From contig NW_026251709.1 of NCBI RefSeq assembly GCF_025024155.1, forward strand, positions 930,001 through 994,000: 64,000 nucleotides of DNA, written 5' to 3'. Positions 46,318 through 56,648 of this stretch are shown here, one piece after another. This DNA is from Gamsiella multidivaricata (lineage: Eukaryota > Mortierellomycota > Mortierellomycetes > Mortierellales > Mortierellaceae). Both the position numbers and the translations under genes were made by a program. Under the pieces are notes generated by a model. The model did not search any database and was not told where the DNA came from. It saw nothing but the letters and a program-made list of their open reading frames with translations. Position 1 is the stretch's first letter; each line of letters opens with the position of its first letter.

Positions 46318-48471
46318 ATGAAGCTCACCTCCATTCTCTCGCTCGCCGTCGCCCTATGCGTCGTCTCTTCCGATGCTGCCGCTGCCCCAAAACACCCCGC
46401 AAAGTCCGATCCCTGCAGCGATCTTGCTGCCCAGGCCCTTAATGCAACATCATCGCTCTCGTTCAAGGCCGTCAAGGGTTGCTACGAAGCCCAGGCATTC
46501 AACCGCGACGTTGCTGTCAAGACCCTCGCTTCCCTCGAGAGTCTGCTTGGGAACTTTTACGCCTTCACGGACATCGCCAGGTCCCACACTGGCTCCCCTT
46601 TCCAGTCTCCCCGAGTCGACCTTCTGGCTGGACTGAAGAAGATCGGTGCCAAGAAGTGGAAGACTGATTACGACTTCCAAATGGCCATTTACTACTTGCT
46701 AGCCTCCGTTAATGATGGTCATCTGGCCTACCTGAGTAAGCAACGTTCTATATTATCAAAGAATTAATTGCTCATGGATTTGTGCGTTTGGCTAATCACT
46801 CTATACACACATTTACATATAGGTAACTGCTACCGCACCGCCAGGTTTACTCAACCCATCGCGCTCTATGCACCTGTGGTGAACGGCAAGCAATCTGTGC
46901 GTATCTTCAGCGCCGATGCCACCCAGCCTGGTGTTCCTCAGTCGGCCATTGTCGACTGCGAGGTCAAGACCATCGATGGTGTCCCCGCCCTGAAGGCTGT
47001 CCAAGACTTTGTCGATCGCACCTCTGGTATCGCCAAGGACCCCAGCATTCGTTTGACCGACGCCCTGGCCAGTGTTTTCTGGTCTAAAGATTGGAGCGTT
47101 TCCGCTGGTGCCTTCTCGAAACGCTGGATCGTTCCTGAGAAGGAGACCATGGAATACACTCTTCAGTGCGGCTCATCCCACACGCAGAAGATCAAGGTGC
47201 CATGGACCATTAACCCAATCACAAGCACCATCAAGTTCAACTCGTTCAATGACACAAAGTCCTACTGGGCCTCCCAGTGCTTGGCTGCGCCCAAGAACAA
47301 TGACCAGTCGAGTAACCGTCATCCTGATCATAAATCGAATCTGGCACCTGCTACGATTCTGTTCCAGGAACGTGGATCCACCAAGGTGCCAACGCCCCGC
47401 CGAGACGGTCTTACCGACTCCGGATTTATTACTAAGGCTACCCAGGTCTTTGCCTCCGCCACCAGTGCGTTTTACACCATCAACAAGTCCGATACTTGTG
47501 TCCTTGTGATCGCCACCGAATCAGTCCCTAACAAGGCTGAGTACACTCAGTTCCTCAAGGGAGTCGAGATCTTGCGCGACGCTGGATGCAAGAAGCTGGT
47601 ATTTGATTTCACCAACAATGGAGGCGGCAGCATCGATTTTGCCTACTTTATCAATGCCCTCTTCTTCCCTGAAGCCAAGCCCTACTTCTCACAGGATCTC
47701 CGATCTGGTGCCTATGTCCAGGGTGTTGCTAAGCTGGCCATCAAGGAAGCTAGTGTTGGGAACTCTCTTTTTGATGCCCGTGGATGGGTTAGCTCAAAGA
47801 CTGGTGAGCTCTTCACCGATGCCTCCATGTTTACCAAGGGCGTCAAGTACAACCGTGGTGGCAGGACTGATACCTACACTCAGCGAAATTTCTTTGGGAC
47901 TGGTTGGACTCTTCTGCCCTTGCCCCAGAATCGCACTTTGTCCTGGAAGGCTGAAGACATGGCCATCATCACCAACGGTTTCTGGTAAGGAAAAAGTATC
48001 GGTTGCGGCGGCCCACCTTCCCCCCCCCCCCCCCCTCTTTTTCTTTTCTTCATGCGCTGACATATTCATCACTCCAATCGCGACCTTCATTCATATAGTG
48101 GATCTGCTTGCACCATGGTTGCGACCCGCTTCAACATTGTCCACAAGGTCAAGACCTATGTGATCGGCGGTATTCACAAGCGTCCCATGGGCTATTTCTC
48201 TTTCCCCGGTGGATTTGTCTACCAGAACGACGACATTGTTGAGGATATTCAAAGTCTAAATTACACCGCCAAAGGCGGCCCCTCTTACCTGCCCTCGAAC
48301 TCGATTGCCAGCATTGCCATGGGCGAGCTCTACGCCTCGGACGCCAGCACCGTTCCCCTCGAGTACGACTACAAGTATTTCAGTGCCCAAGTCCATCTGG
48401 ACCAGGACCCAGTCCTTGCGAGACATCCCGATAACGTCTGGGTCAAGATCGCTGGTGACTTCAAGCACTAA
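46318..48471 (+). CDS. secreted S41-family (tail-specific-protease-like) peptidase
   Basis: Exons 46318-46735, 46823-47984 and 48099-48471 join in frame to 650 aa. The N-terminus has a signal peptide (MKLTSILSLAVALCVVSSDA, cleavage likely in the following Ala run). The order then follows fungal S41 proteins: an N-terminal helical part ending NDGHLAYL, a PDZ-like region with QSAIVDCEVKTIDG, a Rossmann-like strand KLVFDFTNNGGGSID (about residue 395), and the nucleophile motif NGFWCGSACTM rebuilt across intron 2 as NGFCGSACTM, with Ser529 the likely catalytic residue. The partner base (Lys/Glu) cannot be placed with certainty. Intron 2 contains a run of 16 C. Probably extracellular protein degradation; substrate unknown. 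TATA box and CT-rich leader precede it. Confidence 0.88.
48020..48035 (+). repeat. C16 homopolymer in intron 2 of the S41 peptidase gene
   Basis: Sixteen consecutive C followed by a T/C tract lie between donor (47985) and acceptor (48098). Such tracts are unstable in replication and prone to sequencing error, but this one is intronic and does not affect the frame. Confidence 0.9.
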
Positions 48472-48936
48472 ATGACTTAGATCGCCAGGTTGATACGAAA
48501 TAAAATAGGTATCGCTTTGCTGCATGGAGCATAATAGTTTCTTTCTTGCTAAACGTAACAGAAATGATTTTCAGGTTTATATATTGCCTAGTTGCTCTCC
48601 TGGTGTCTCGTGTCTATGGACAGGAATAATAAACCACTTTTGTCTTTTGATGCAGGCTCATGAACCCGCGAAGTGAAGTTGTTGGTGAAAGCAATTGATC
48701 ATCTAGACATCCTTATATCCGACAAAAAAAAACAAAAAAAAACAAAAAAAAAAGTCATACGACGCGATAGTTCATCAATTGAGCACTACTGCATACATGT
48801 TCTGGGATTTGGGCTGCCACTTTCACATCGTCAACTAAGCGATTGTTGCCTTGACCACAGAAAACATATTTGAGATGCTTGATAAAGTGGATTATTTACA
48901 ATTCCTAATGGGATGTTAATGGGTGTCGCCTCGTGT

Positions 48937-50169
48937 TTATTCCATAACGGCAAGCGACTTGCGGAGTTCCAGCTCCCTCTCAAGGTACTGGCGCAACTTG
49001 GCGACAGCAACGCATCTGTGTGACATGGCATTCTTGACTGCCGAGTCCATCGAGGCGTAGGTACCATCTTGACCATCGGGCTTGAAAATGGGGTCCCACC
49101 CAAACTTCCTTGGTCCAACAGGATCCACAATTGAGCCCTGATATGCGTAGAGGCAAAAATGAAGAGTCAGTACGTGGAGTAATTTTGGGATATTTTGGGA
49201 TATGGCCATGACTCATGCTGAGGTGGCCGTGGGAGACAAAAGCACTATCGCTGCGCCCATACCTTCACGCTTCCTTCAAACAGGATGGGTTCGGACCCAG
49301 GGCCAGTGGTATAGGCAATGGTACAGTATGCCATTGCAGATTTGTCAGTGTACCCCTCCAGCATCTTCACCAGTCCCTCGAGGCCAATGCTCTCCAAGAA
49401 CCACTTACTAAGGTGAGAAAAAAGGAATAGGGTTAGCGCGAGTTGTTAGAGATATACAAGATGACGTTGTGTTGGTTGAGTTCAGGACATCGATTAGAAA
49501 AAAAAGCCTTACATGTAAGGGCCGGGAAGGCCTTTGAGGGCATCGAATCCAAGTCCGGTGTCTTCAACGTAAACAGGGCCCTTAGTCTAAAGATAAAAAC
49601 AGCGCAAGGATTAATTACGGAGCTCATGAATCTTGTCAAAGCCTCTAATTATTGGCGCGATAAGGTATCGCTCTGTACAATTTCAGCGGCCTTCTTGCAT
49701 TTTTCTCTGGCAATCTCGTAGCTGGATCCCTGAAGCTCAGGTACTGCCATTCAGAACACGGGATTAAAAGACGTTATTAAAACGGCGCAGAGAGAAGCAT
49801 TTAGACCGAGGCGTTGTTTTTGGTCAATGCAGAAAGTACGCATGCTTACAGTCAACGCTGATCGACTCGAGCTGAAAGTGCTCTCCAAGCAGGGATTGCA
49901 TCTCCTCGAGTTTGTTCTTGTTGCCTATCGAGATTTAGGGCATTACAATGAGCGTCGACTCCAAGGATTGATTGGGGCCGGTCCTTGCGGAGTGGTCTGG
50001 TCCATTTGCTCTGGGAACATACCTGTCACGAATACTGAGGGATATACCAGGAAGCAGTATAAAGGTCAAGTCCAGGAAAAGCTAGTTAGAGTATGAATGA
50101 GTAGCAGCTGCGTCTCATGCAAACAATTTTGGTAGAGGATAACATACAGAGCTTCTGCTTTTGTTCCAT
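48937..50169 (-). CDS. HAM1: inosine triphosphate pyrophosphatase (ITPase/HAM1 family), seven exons
   Basis: Hydrolyses ITP, dITP and XTP to monophosphates, keeping deaminated purines out of nucleic acids; cytosolic. Exons 50169-50148, 50044-50033 (12 nt), 49925-49851, 49743-49679, 49586-49513, 49407-49263 and 49137-48937 join in frame to 197 aa, the normal family length. Hallmarks in order: [13 protein letters not shown] near the N-terminus (phosphate-binding), [40 protein letters not shown] and [11 protein letters not shown]. The second exon has only four codons' worth of sequence and is required to complete the FVTGNKNK motif. Divergent from the RS/RRM gene with about 440 bp between starts. 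Confidence 0.95.
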
Positions 50170-50610
50170 TGTGTGAACTGCGTGATGATTGAATGAGTCC
50201 AGGAACGGAGGAACAAAAGCTCAAGGTAAATTTTGGTGGCACAGAAAAGGAGAGACAACAGTGTAGCCACCCTTAATGAAATGGGTCGCTTGATTGACTG
50301 CTGAAAACGATAAACAACAACCTTATTTTTTTTTTTTTTTTATTGCAGACCTTCAAGTCCGCAACTCGCCCACTTCCTTTCCCTCGCTCCTTTGTCCTGT
50401 TCACTCCACCTCTCTTTCGCTTTCTCCTCTTCACCTCCCCGACTCTCTGTGTTCGAGTATCGCCTCTTTACTCCGTTACCTTCCTACACTTGGGAAGCTC
50501 TTTTTCCACCCAACTCTCTACTCTCTTTCTCTCTCTGAGAGGCGCTCGACTCTCGGTATCAACCACAAGTACTGTTCTTTAAAGGAGAAAAGCAACCGAA
50601 AGCACTCAAC
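50170..50610. promoter_or_regulatory. divergent promoter region between HAM1 and the RS/RRM gene
   Basis: About 440 bp separate the two start codons. It contains a 16-T run (50326-50341) and a strong CT-rich stretch (about 50375-50535) on the plus strand leading to the RS/RRM gene. No TATA box was obvious. Confidence 0.5.
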
Positions 50611-52638
50611 ATGGAAGAAAAGCTGCAGGAAAAGTTTGCTCTTGTGCAGCAGATGAAGAGGGTAAACATATCGCAGTCCAAACCGGCTGTCTCTTTCCCA
50701 CTGCACTCCGAATGGCTCTTGGCCGGGTTGTTCTTCAAGTGTTCACTTTCCTCGTATTAAGCTTACTGTCGTCCTTATGTGAATCAACAGGAAAAGGAGC
50801 TTAAAGAGGCAAAGGCAAGAGAATCTCAACCCTTTGATATCTTTGCGATCGCAGGAGTCACTCTACCAAGCAGCGGCTTGGGTGGACTCAACATGACCAT
50901 TCGCCACGATGGACCCTCCGCTGCTGGAGCGACAATTGGCTCGGTTAAGCGACCACGCAAAGACAGGACCAGCTTGATGAACAACGAGATAGCAGGGTCC
51001 AGCCGACAAAGGCCGTCCTCCGCTGCAGACGGCACCGCTGGTGGTGATCGTCCAGAGGACACCGCGAGTAGCCAGAACACAAAGTTGAAGCGATCATCCA
51101 TGGCGGCCAACCCAAACGATTCACAGGATTCTGCTCGTTCAAGAGGTACTGGACGCAACAACACATCCCTGGTAAGTGCCATGTGGATTTACCAATGTGA
51201 GTCCTTTGGACTCGACCGTACTCTATACAAACACTCTTGTTGCTCATATCACGCCCATTCTGCTGCATCGCTCCTTAGGACTCCTCGCATGGATCTGCCA
51301 TTGTTCAACAATTTTCACAAGATTCGTCTCCTCTCGAGCCAGCTACCAGGAACAGTAACAGGAGTTCCAGTACGGCGACTCCACCCACACCCATCCCTTC
51401 GCCCAAAACGGACAGCAGTAGTCGGCGCAACTCGGGATCGGCCTCGCCTACCAAGATGCTGGCCAAAGACATGACCCACAACGTGCAAAGCCGGTCGGGA
51501 AGCGTTGATGAGAATGAAGAAATGGTGGTCGATATGTTTGGGCGTTCGGTCCCTCGGTCGAGACATCATTCCTCAGACGAAGGGTCGGACTCCGAAAGCG
51601 AGAGCGCGTAAGTCGCCATGCCTGCATCCTGCGCATTCCACGCATTTTATACTTTATTCTTTTTCTATAAGCGTACTGACATGGCTTTGCAATCTGTTAT
51701 CCAGTCATCCTCGCCGAAGACGCAAGCGAAATGAGGAAGATGAGATGGATCGTTATCGACCTTCCTACCGTTCTGGCAGATATGGTTCCAGGTCCCGATC
51801 CCGTTCTCGATCCCGTTCCCGGTCACGCTCACCTGGCCGTCGCCAATACTATCGGAGGTCTCGATCGCGTTCTGTCAGTCCTTACTACCCACACTCCAGA
51901 GATGGCGGGGATCGGCGACGAAGGATCGGCGGGCGACGTGGCGGAGACAGAGACGGTCGTGATCGTCATTCTGGCGATGAAATGCCTGTGAATCCAGCAG
52001 CAGAGGCGGATCCTTACCTGGCGGCGAGTCGCTATTTGGATACTGCATTCTACCCCACCAAGATCTATGTCGGAAATCTACCCAGCTCGGTTTCCTTGAC
52101 CAGCTTACGAACATTGTTTGCACCATTTGGCGACATCGAGGACATGAATCTGGTCGAGGGCAAGGATTTTGGATTCGTGACCTATGTCGAACCAACAGCA
52201 GCTCATCAGGCACTGATCAAAATGAACAGCGCCATGATCGATGGAACCTATATCCGTGTGAACAGGGCCAAGATCCCAGAGCGGAACCGCCGTGGGTTTG
52301 CTGGCGTGGCATGGATGGATGAGGACGGCGAACTTGCGAGACTGGAGGAGGAGCAGCATCAGCAGGCGGCAGCCATTGCTGGTGGACTGACTACTGGCTC
52401 TGGAAGTCAACACAGGGCACCAGGAGACGGTATGGCGACGCTCGACCAATCTCTCGAGGAGTCATCTCCTGTATCTGTTCGCCCAGTTCATCAACTCCCA
52501 GCCAGACCTCGCTCGCCCAAGCTGCCACCCAAACCGACTGGTGCTGCCCTGTACCCGCCCACAGGCACGGACCCTCGTGCCGCCATGGCTGCCAGTCGCG
52601 GAGCGGGACGACAGATTTTACGATACGACGACCTTTAG
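50611..52638 (+). CDS. RS-rich RRM protein, NELF-E-like architecture
   Basis: Exons 50611-50661, 50791-51171, 51279-51607 and 51705-52638 join in frame to 564 aa. The protein begins with a charged amphipathic helix (EEKLQEKFALVQQMKREKEL), followed by a long Ser-rich linker, an arginine-serine tract (about residues 280-305) and one RRM with RNP2 KIYVGNL (about 371) and RNP1 KDFGFVTY. After the RRM come VNRAKIPERNRRGF and a Gln/Ala-rich tail with Pro-rich end. It is certainly an RNA-binding nuclear-type protein. The order N-terminal helix, charged dipeptide tract, RRM and basic segment is that of NELF-E, the RNA-binding subunit of the polymerase-pausing complex. Alternative: a generic SR-type splicing factor. 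Confidence 0.85.
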
Positions 52639-52895
52639 ATTTACGATGCTGACCTGTACTATTTACTTAACGGGATCATCAGGAGATGAAGCATGTCCCA
52701 TCTGTAACATTATCAACCACACACGAATGCATTTATGCTCATCGAGATCAAAAGGTTTGTATTTTACAAAATAAAAAAAAAGCTATTCATCTTTGAGCTT
52801 GTAATCTACTGCGTGTCTTTATTTTTTGGTTGTGCTCAAAAGGTAGGACTACGTGCCAATCGATAAGGGTCATCCAAGGGAGCAGCAGCAGCAGC

Positions 52896-53015
52896 TTACT
52901 TCTGCTGGATCGCAGGCTTGGCGTTGACGGCGACAAAATGGTAGACGACAATAAGGAACATGGCGGCACAGCAGAGTCCATTGACAAGAGCTGTCAACTG
53001 GTTATCGTCAATCAT
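52896..53015 (-). CDS. OST4: oligosaccharyltransferase subunit OST4 (39 aa)
   Basis: A tiny open frame from ATG 53015 to TAA 52896 encodes MIDDNQLTALVNGL, then a hydrophobic helix with FLIVVYHFVAVN and a short polar tail ending QQK. Length (39 aa, family 36-40), the MI-x-D-x-QL start and the YH-x-VAVN end of the helix are hallmarks of OST4. It is a single-pass ER membrane subunit that helps hold catalytic Stt3 and Ost3/6 together in the N-glycosylation complex. A CAAGTAG acceptor-like motif sits directly before the ATG, so a leader intron is possible. It is convergent with the RS/RRM gene, with about 260 bp between stop codons. Confidence 0.9.
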   Translation of the reverse strand: MIDDNQLTALVNGLCCAAMFLIVVYHFVAVNAKPAIQQK

Positions 53016-54328
53016 CTACTTGGAGCAAAAAATTGCGCGAAGAGCGTTAGCGCGGTCCTTCAGTCGCAATAAAGGCAAGGAAAGGCAACAGAGTCCACGT
53101 TGATCGTCTTGGACGTCCTGACGCTGTAACTCATTGGTCTGTATTCTTTCCGTACCTTTGGAGATTATGCTGATTCAGAAACGTGGAGTAGGATGGGACG
53201 GGATGGAGAAGGCGCGAAGCCAAAGACGTACCGTGCACAAAGCAGTGGTTTCTCTATTTGCATGGCCATTAGAAAGGCAATATCTCCCTAATTACACGTA
53301 CCCTACATTTGCAAGCTTTTGCGTGGAGAACCAATGCAGCATAATGAACGGAAACACCATTTGGACCTTCGAAATGACCTAAACACACCTACTGCAACGA
53401 CACTGTCTGCTTCAGCAGCCTGAGATTTGCTTCCAATTGAGCTGGCTGCTTACTCCAACGGATCTCAAGAGTCGCATGCTCTTCTGCCGCGACTGAATCT
53501 TGAACCTCGCAAAGCCCAACTAATCGAACATCAACCGAATTCCTCTCGGAAGTCTCGCTCAAATACCACATCCATGTCCGATACCTCGTCATCGAAAAAC
53601 CCGCGGCCCCAATGGTCCTTATCCAACAGCACTAGGAAGATTTTTAAAGGATGAATCTTAAATCCTCAACTGCGCTGCCCGAGCATTATCGGCCTCCAAA
53701 TCACGCCCGACGACCTACATGGACGCTGGCATCGCTTTTTACCTGTTAGTGGACGAAAGCGAGGAGTAGAAGAATGTCAGCGTAGGGTGGGCAGCAGTGC
53801 ATTAATTGGACCGAGCACATCCCAAGGCGATTGAAAGGATGGTGATCCACATAGAGAATACACACGCGCCATTGCAGGAATAAAGACCGCTTACCTTCAT
53901 ACCGTCTACGTCCACATCCACATTTGCATTTCTATTGCCACCCAAAACTGGCGATATTTTCAGGTCTTACCGTGCGGCGAGCCAGACGACGGTGGAGGAG
54001 TATTTATTCGGTCTGTAAAGTCCAAACTGACGGCACCCGAAATTATGGCACACTGGGAATAGAGGCGTCTAAAAACTTTAAACAGGATAGAGTGGGATGC
54101 TATGCTGAGCTGAAAAAGCAGGTACAAACCGCTTGCAAAAGGGGCACACAGCACAAACCGTTTGGTGAACCAGCACAAGCCTGTTGTATGCAGCTCAGAT
54201 CTCTGCTATGCACTGCCACCCAGGATGTCTCTCTTGGTCGACTCATCGCAGCTGCATGGCGCAGTCTTTCCCATCTAAAACCCAACTCCTTGCCATTGCT
54301 CGCTACTGATGCCCGGGCCTCTCAACCA
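53016..54328. other. 1.3-kb region upstream of an F-box gene, no separate gene supported
   Basis: The F-box frame stays open upstream to 53924, but that extension is Arg/Cys-rich, without motif, and is probably leader. The left part should hold the OST4 promoter. Short frames near 53427-53654 show no recognisable product. Confidence 0.5.
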
Positions 54329-56575
54329 ATGAACCTGATCGAGTACTTCCGCAGATGGGGCCCGAGTGCCGGTCTGTCTGTATCGGACCCCTCCAGCACA
54401 ACTGTCCAGTTGGCACAGCAGGAACAGCTGCAAAATCAAGTGCCACCGTACCCGTTACGTATCGACAACAGCAGTAATGCTCGCTCACTGCTGCTTCTAC
54501 CCGAAATCCTCGACCCCGTATTCTCTCAACTTGACTGCAAATCCATCCTCGCTGTCCGACTAGTCTGCAAGCAGTGGGGATCGATTGCACGCCATTGTCT
54601 CACGATACGAGCGCTGTGGAAACATGACCTGTCCAACCTGGAAAAGAAGAGTCTCGGTGCAAGAATGACATTCTTTGATGCATTGGAGGTTGTGTGTGGA
54701 AGCGACGATTGGATCAAGAGGAACGGCGCCGCGGACGAGGACAGCGACGCTGGCGCCAGCAATAGCACCGGAGTCTCGACAGTGTCGACCAAGAAACACG
54801 AGTCACTGCAGGATTTGATCCCCGAGCCCATTCTTATTCTTATGGCCAAGGACAACGCCGCGGCAGCTGACGCTGACCGGATCCGGCTGCGCAAATTGAC
54901 CCTGAGAATGGCGAGCGATCTCTGCAATTATCTCGACATTTGGTTGCCGCTGTTTCCTTTGACCACATCCTTAGAGCTCAATGACCTTGTCAAGACCGAG
55001 ATCCGGCTTTATGACATCCTAAAGGCCCTTCCAAACCTGAGATCGCTTACTGTCGAGTACGCCATGAGTGGCGATGTTTCCTGGAATCCGCAACAGCAAG
55101 GTCTCCAGATCCCGTCCCAGGAGGAATACATCAACAGTGTCTCTACCTGCTACGCGAAAATTACCTATCCGCCCTTTACCCACAAATTCCTTGAAATCCT
55201 GATTCTGCGACATGTCAGGACAAGTCAAGCATATCTGGTGTCATTGCTGGAGGCGCTACCGAACCTTCGAGAGCTCGAGGTACGGCTCATGAAGCTCTGC
55301 GAGAATCCTGATACTGAGGAGTTGAATTTTAATCGACAGCGCCTGCACAAGACATTGGCCAGGTCGGCCCCACTTCTCGAATCCTTCCACTTTTCACTGT
55401 ACCATCATGTGCTGACCTTGGAGGAGGCCATCGACCTGAGAGATCATTTTCCATCACTAAAGTCTTTCAGTGCTGTGGGCAAGGATATGGATGACCAAGG
55501 CAGGGGCAATCAAATGATTATACTGAATCACTATGCGAACTACCTGACTAAGCTCGAGATCTTGTGCTATACTGAGAGTCAATGCGACAAATTTGTCGAG
55601 GCTTTGCATCGGTTCTTGTGCAGTGCCCGGCATTTGAAACATTTGATCGCCCCCAAGGTGAGGATGTGGGCCGAGTATATGGACATGGAGCCAGTTCGCG
55701 ACACGCCTGATGATTCCAGCTCGGAGGACGACAACAACCAGGTACCTGACCAAGGCTACTATCGACCCAGGAGCAAAAGGATCCCTAAATCGTTCAGGTG
55801 GAGGGTCCATATGAGAACGTGGGCATGTCGCGACCTCGAAACGCTGCATTTGGGATTTTGTGCGCGGTTCGGGTACAGCAACGAGGCTAAGTGTTCAAGA
55901 GTCGTGTTCGGGTACATCTCGAGGCATTGCCCCAATTTGAAGGATCTGTCGGTCGTACGGACTGCACTTAATCTGAAACTCGAAGGTGGACTTTGCCTCC
56001 TGACAAGGCTGAAGGACCTGGAGAGGCTGAAGATTGTGGGGTACACAAGGTATTTTAATCTCGAACCTGAGGATGTGAACTGGATCGGACACAAGCAGGG
56101 TACAACTTCGACAAGGATCGACAACATCACAACGACAAAGGAAACCATTCCAGGCACAGGATCGGTAGTGGTGGCAGATGCGAGGCTCAAGGACAAAGAG
56201 GGCCAGGCGATCGCATCTACTCCTTCAGTCGTTCCTATCTCACCTGATAATCTCGCTAAGGTTTTCGCCAAAGATGAGGAATGGTACACCAGCCAGCTAT
56301 CGAAGGGACAACATAGGAAAAAACGGATCCAACGAATGAAGAAACATGAAAGGGCAACGCCGCGTTCTACCACTGAAACATCCGCACCGTCAGTGCCTTC
56401 AAACATGAAACTTCCGTTCAAGCAGCCTGCCGAGTCAGCATATCGATGCTGGCCTTGTCTGAGATCTTTTGTCCTGGCAGTCGATCCTGAACATCTCTTC
56501 AAGAACAAGAGGGACTTGGATCTCATTCCGAAACTTCGACCGGATATCAACTTTTGTGTGAGGCAGTATAATTGA
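54329..56575 (+). CDS. F-box / leucine-rich-repeat-like protein (748 aa)
   Basis: Single exon. The start ATG 54329 is followed by NLIEYFRRWGPSAG and then a canonical F-box at about residues 52-88 (LLLPEILDPVFSQL, then ILAVRLVCKQW). Downstream lie irregular leucine-rich segments (LTTSLELNDL, LPNLRSLTVEY, LEILILRHVRT, LPNLRELEVRL, LERLKIVGYT), typical of F-box/LRR substrate receptors of SCF ubiquitin ligases. A Lys/Arg-rich segment (HRKKRIQRMKKHERA) near residue 670 could be a nuclear signal. The frame is open upstream to 53924, so a longer N-terminus cannot be excluded. It ends 73 bp from the stop of the next, convergent F-box gene. Confidence 0.85.
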   Translation: MNLIEYFRRWGPSAGLSVSDPSSTTVQLAQQEQLQNQVPPYPLRIDNSSNARSLLLLPEILDPVFSQLDCKSILAVRLVCKQWGSIARHCLTIRALWKHDLSNLEKKSLGARMTFFDALEVVCGSDDWIKRNGAADEDSDAGASNSTGVSTVSTKKHESLQDLIPEPILILMAKDNAAAADADRIRLRKLTLRMASDLCNYLDIWLPLFPLTTSLELNDLVKTEIRLYDILKALPNLRSLTVEYAMSGDVSWNPQQQGLQIPSQEEYINSVSTCYAKITYPPFTHKFLEILILRHVRTSQAYLVSLLEALPNLRELEVRLMKLCENPDTEELNFNRQRLHKTLARSAPLLESFHFSLYHHVLTLEEAIDLRDHFPSLKSFSAVGKDMDDQGRGNQMIILNHYANYLTKLEILCYTESQCDKFVEALHRFLCSARHLKHLIAPKVRMWAEYMDMEPVRDTPDDSSSEDDNNQVPDQGYYRPRSKRIPKSFRWRVHMRTWACRDLETLHLGFCARFGYSNEAKCSRVVFGYISRHCPNLKDLSVVRTALNLKLEGGLCLLTRLKDLERLKIVGYTRYFNLEPEDVNWIGHKQGTTSTRIDNITTTKETIPGTGSVVVADARLKDKEGQAIASTPSVVPISPDNLAKVFAKDEEWYTSQLSKGQHRKKRIQRMKKHERATPRSTTETSAPSVPSNMKLPFKQPAESAYRCWPCLRSFVLAVDPEHLFKNKRDLDLIPKLRPDINFCVRQYN

Positions 56576-56648
56576 ATATACGCAATGAAATATATCAGCA
56601 GCGTTCGCTTGTGTATTGTGGATCACATTTATTATTATACATTTTGGT

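Noticed and set aside
53924..54328. 135-residue N-terminal extension of the 748-aa F-box protein
   Set aside because: The extension is Cys/Arg-rich without motif, and starting at 54329 gives a layout like the sister F-box protein.
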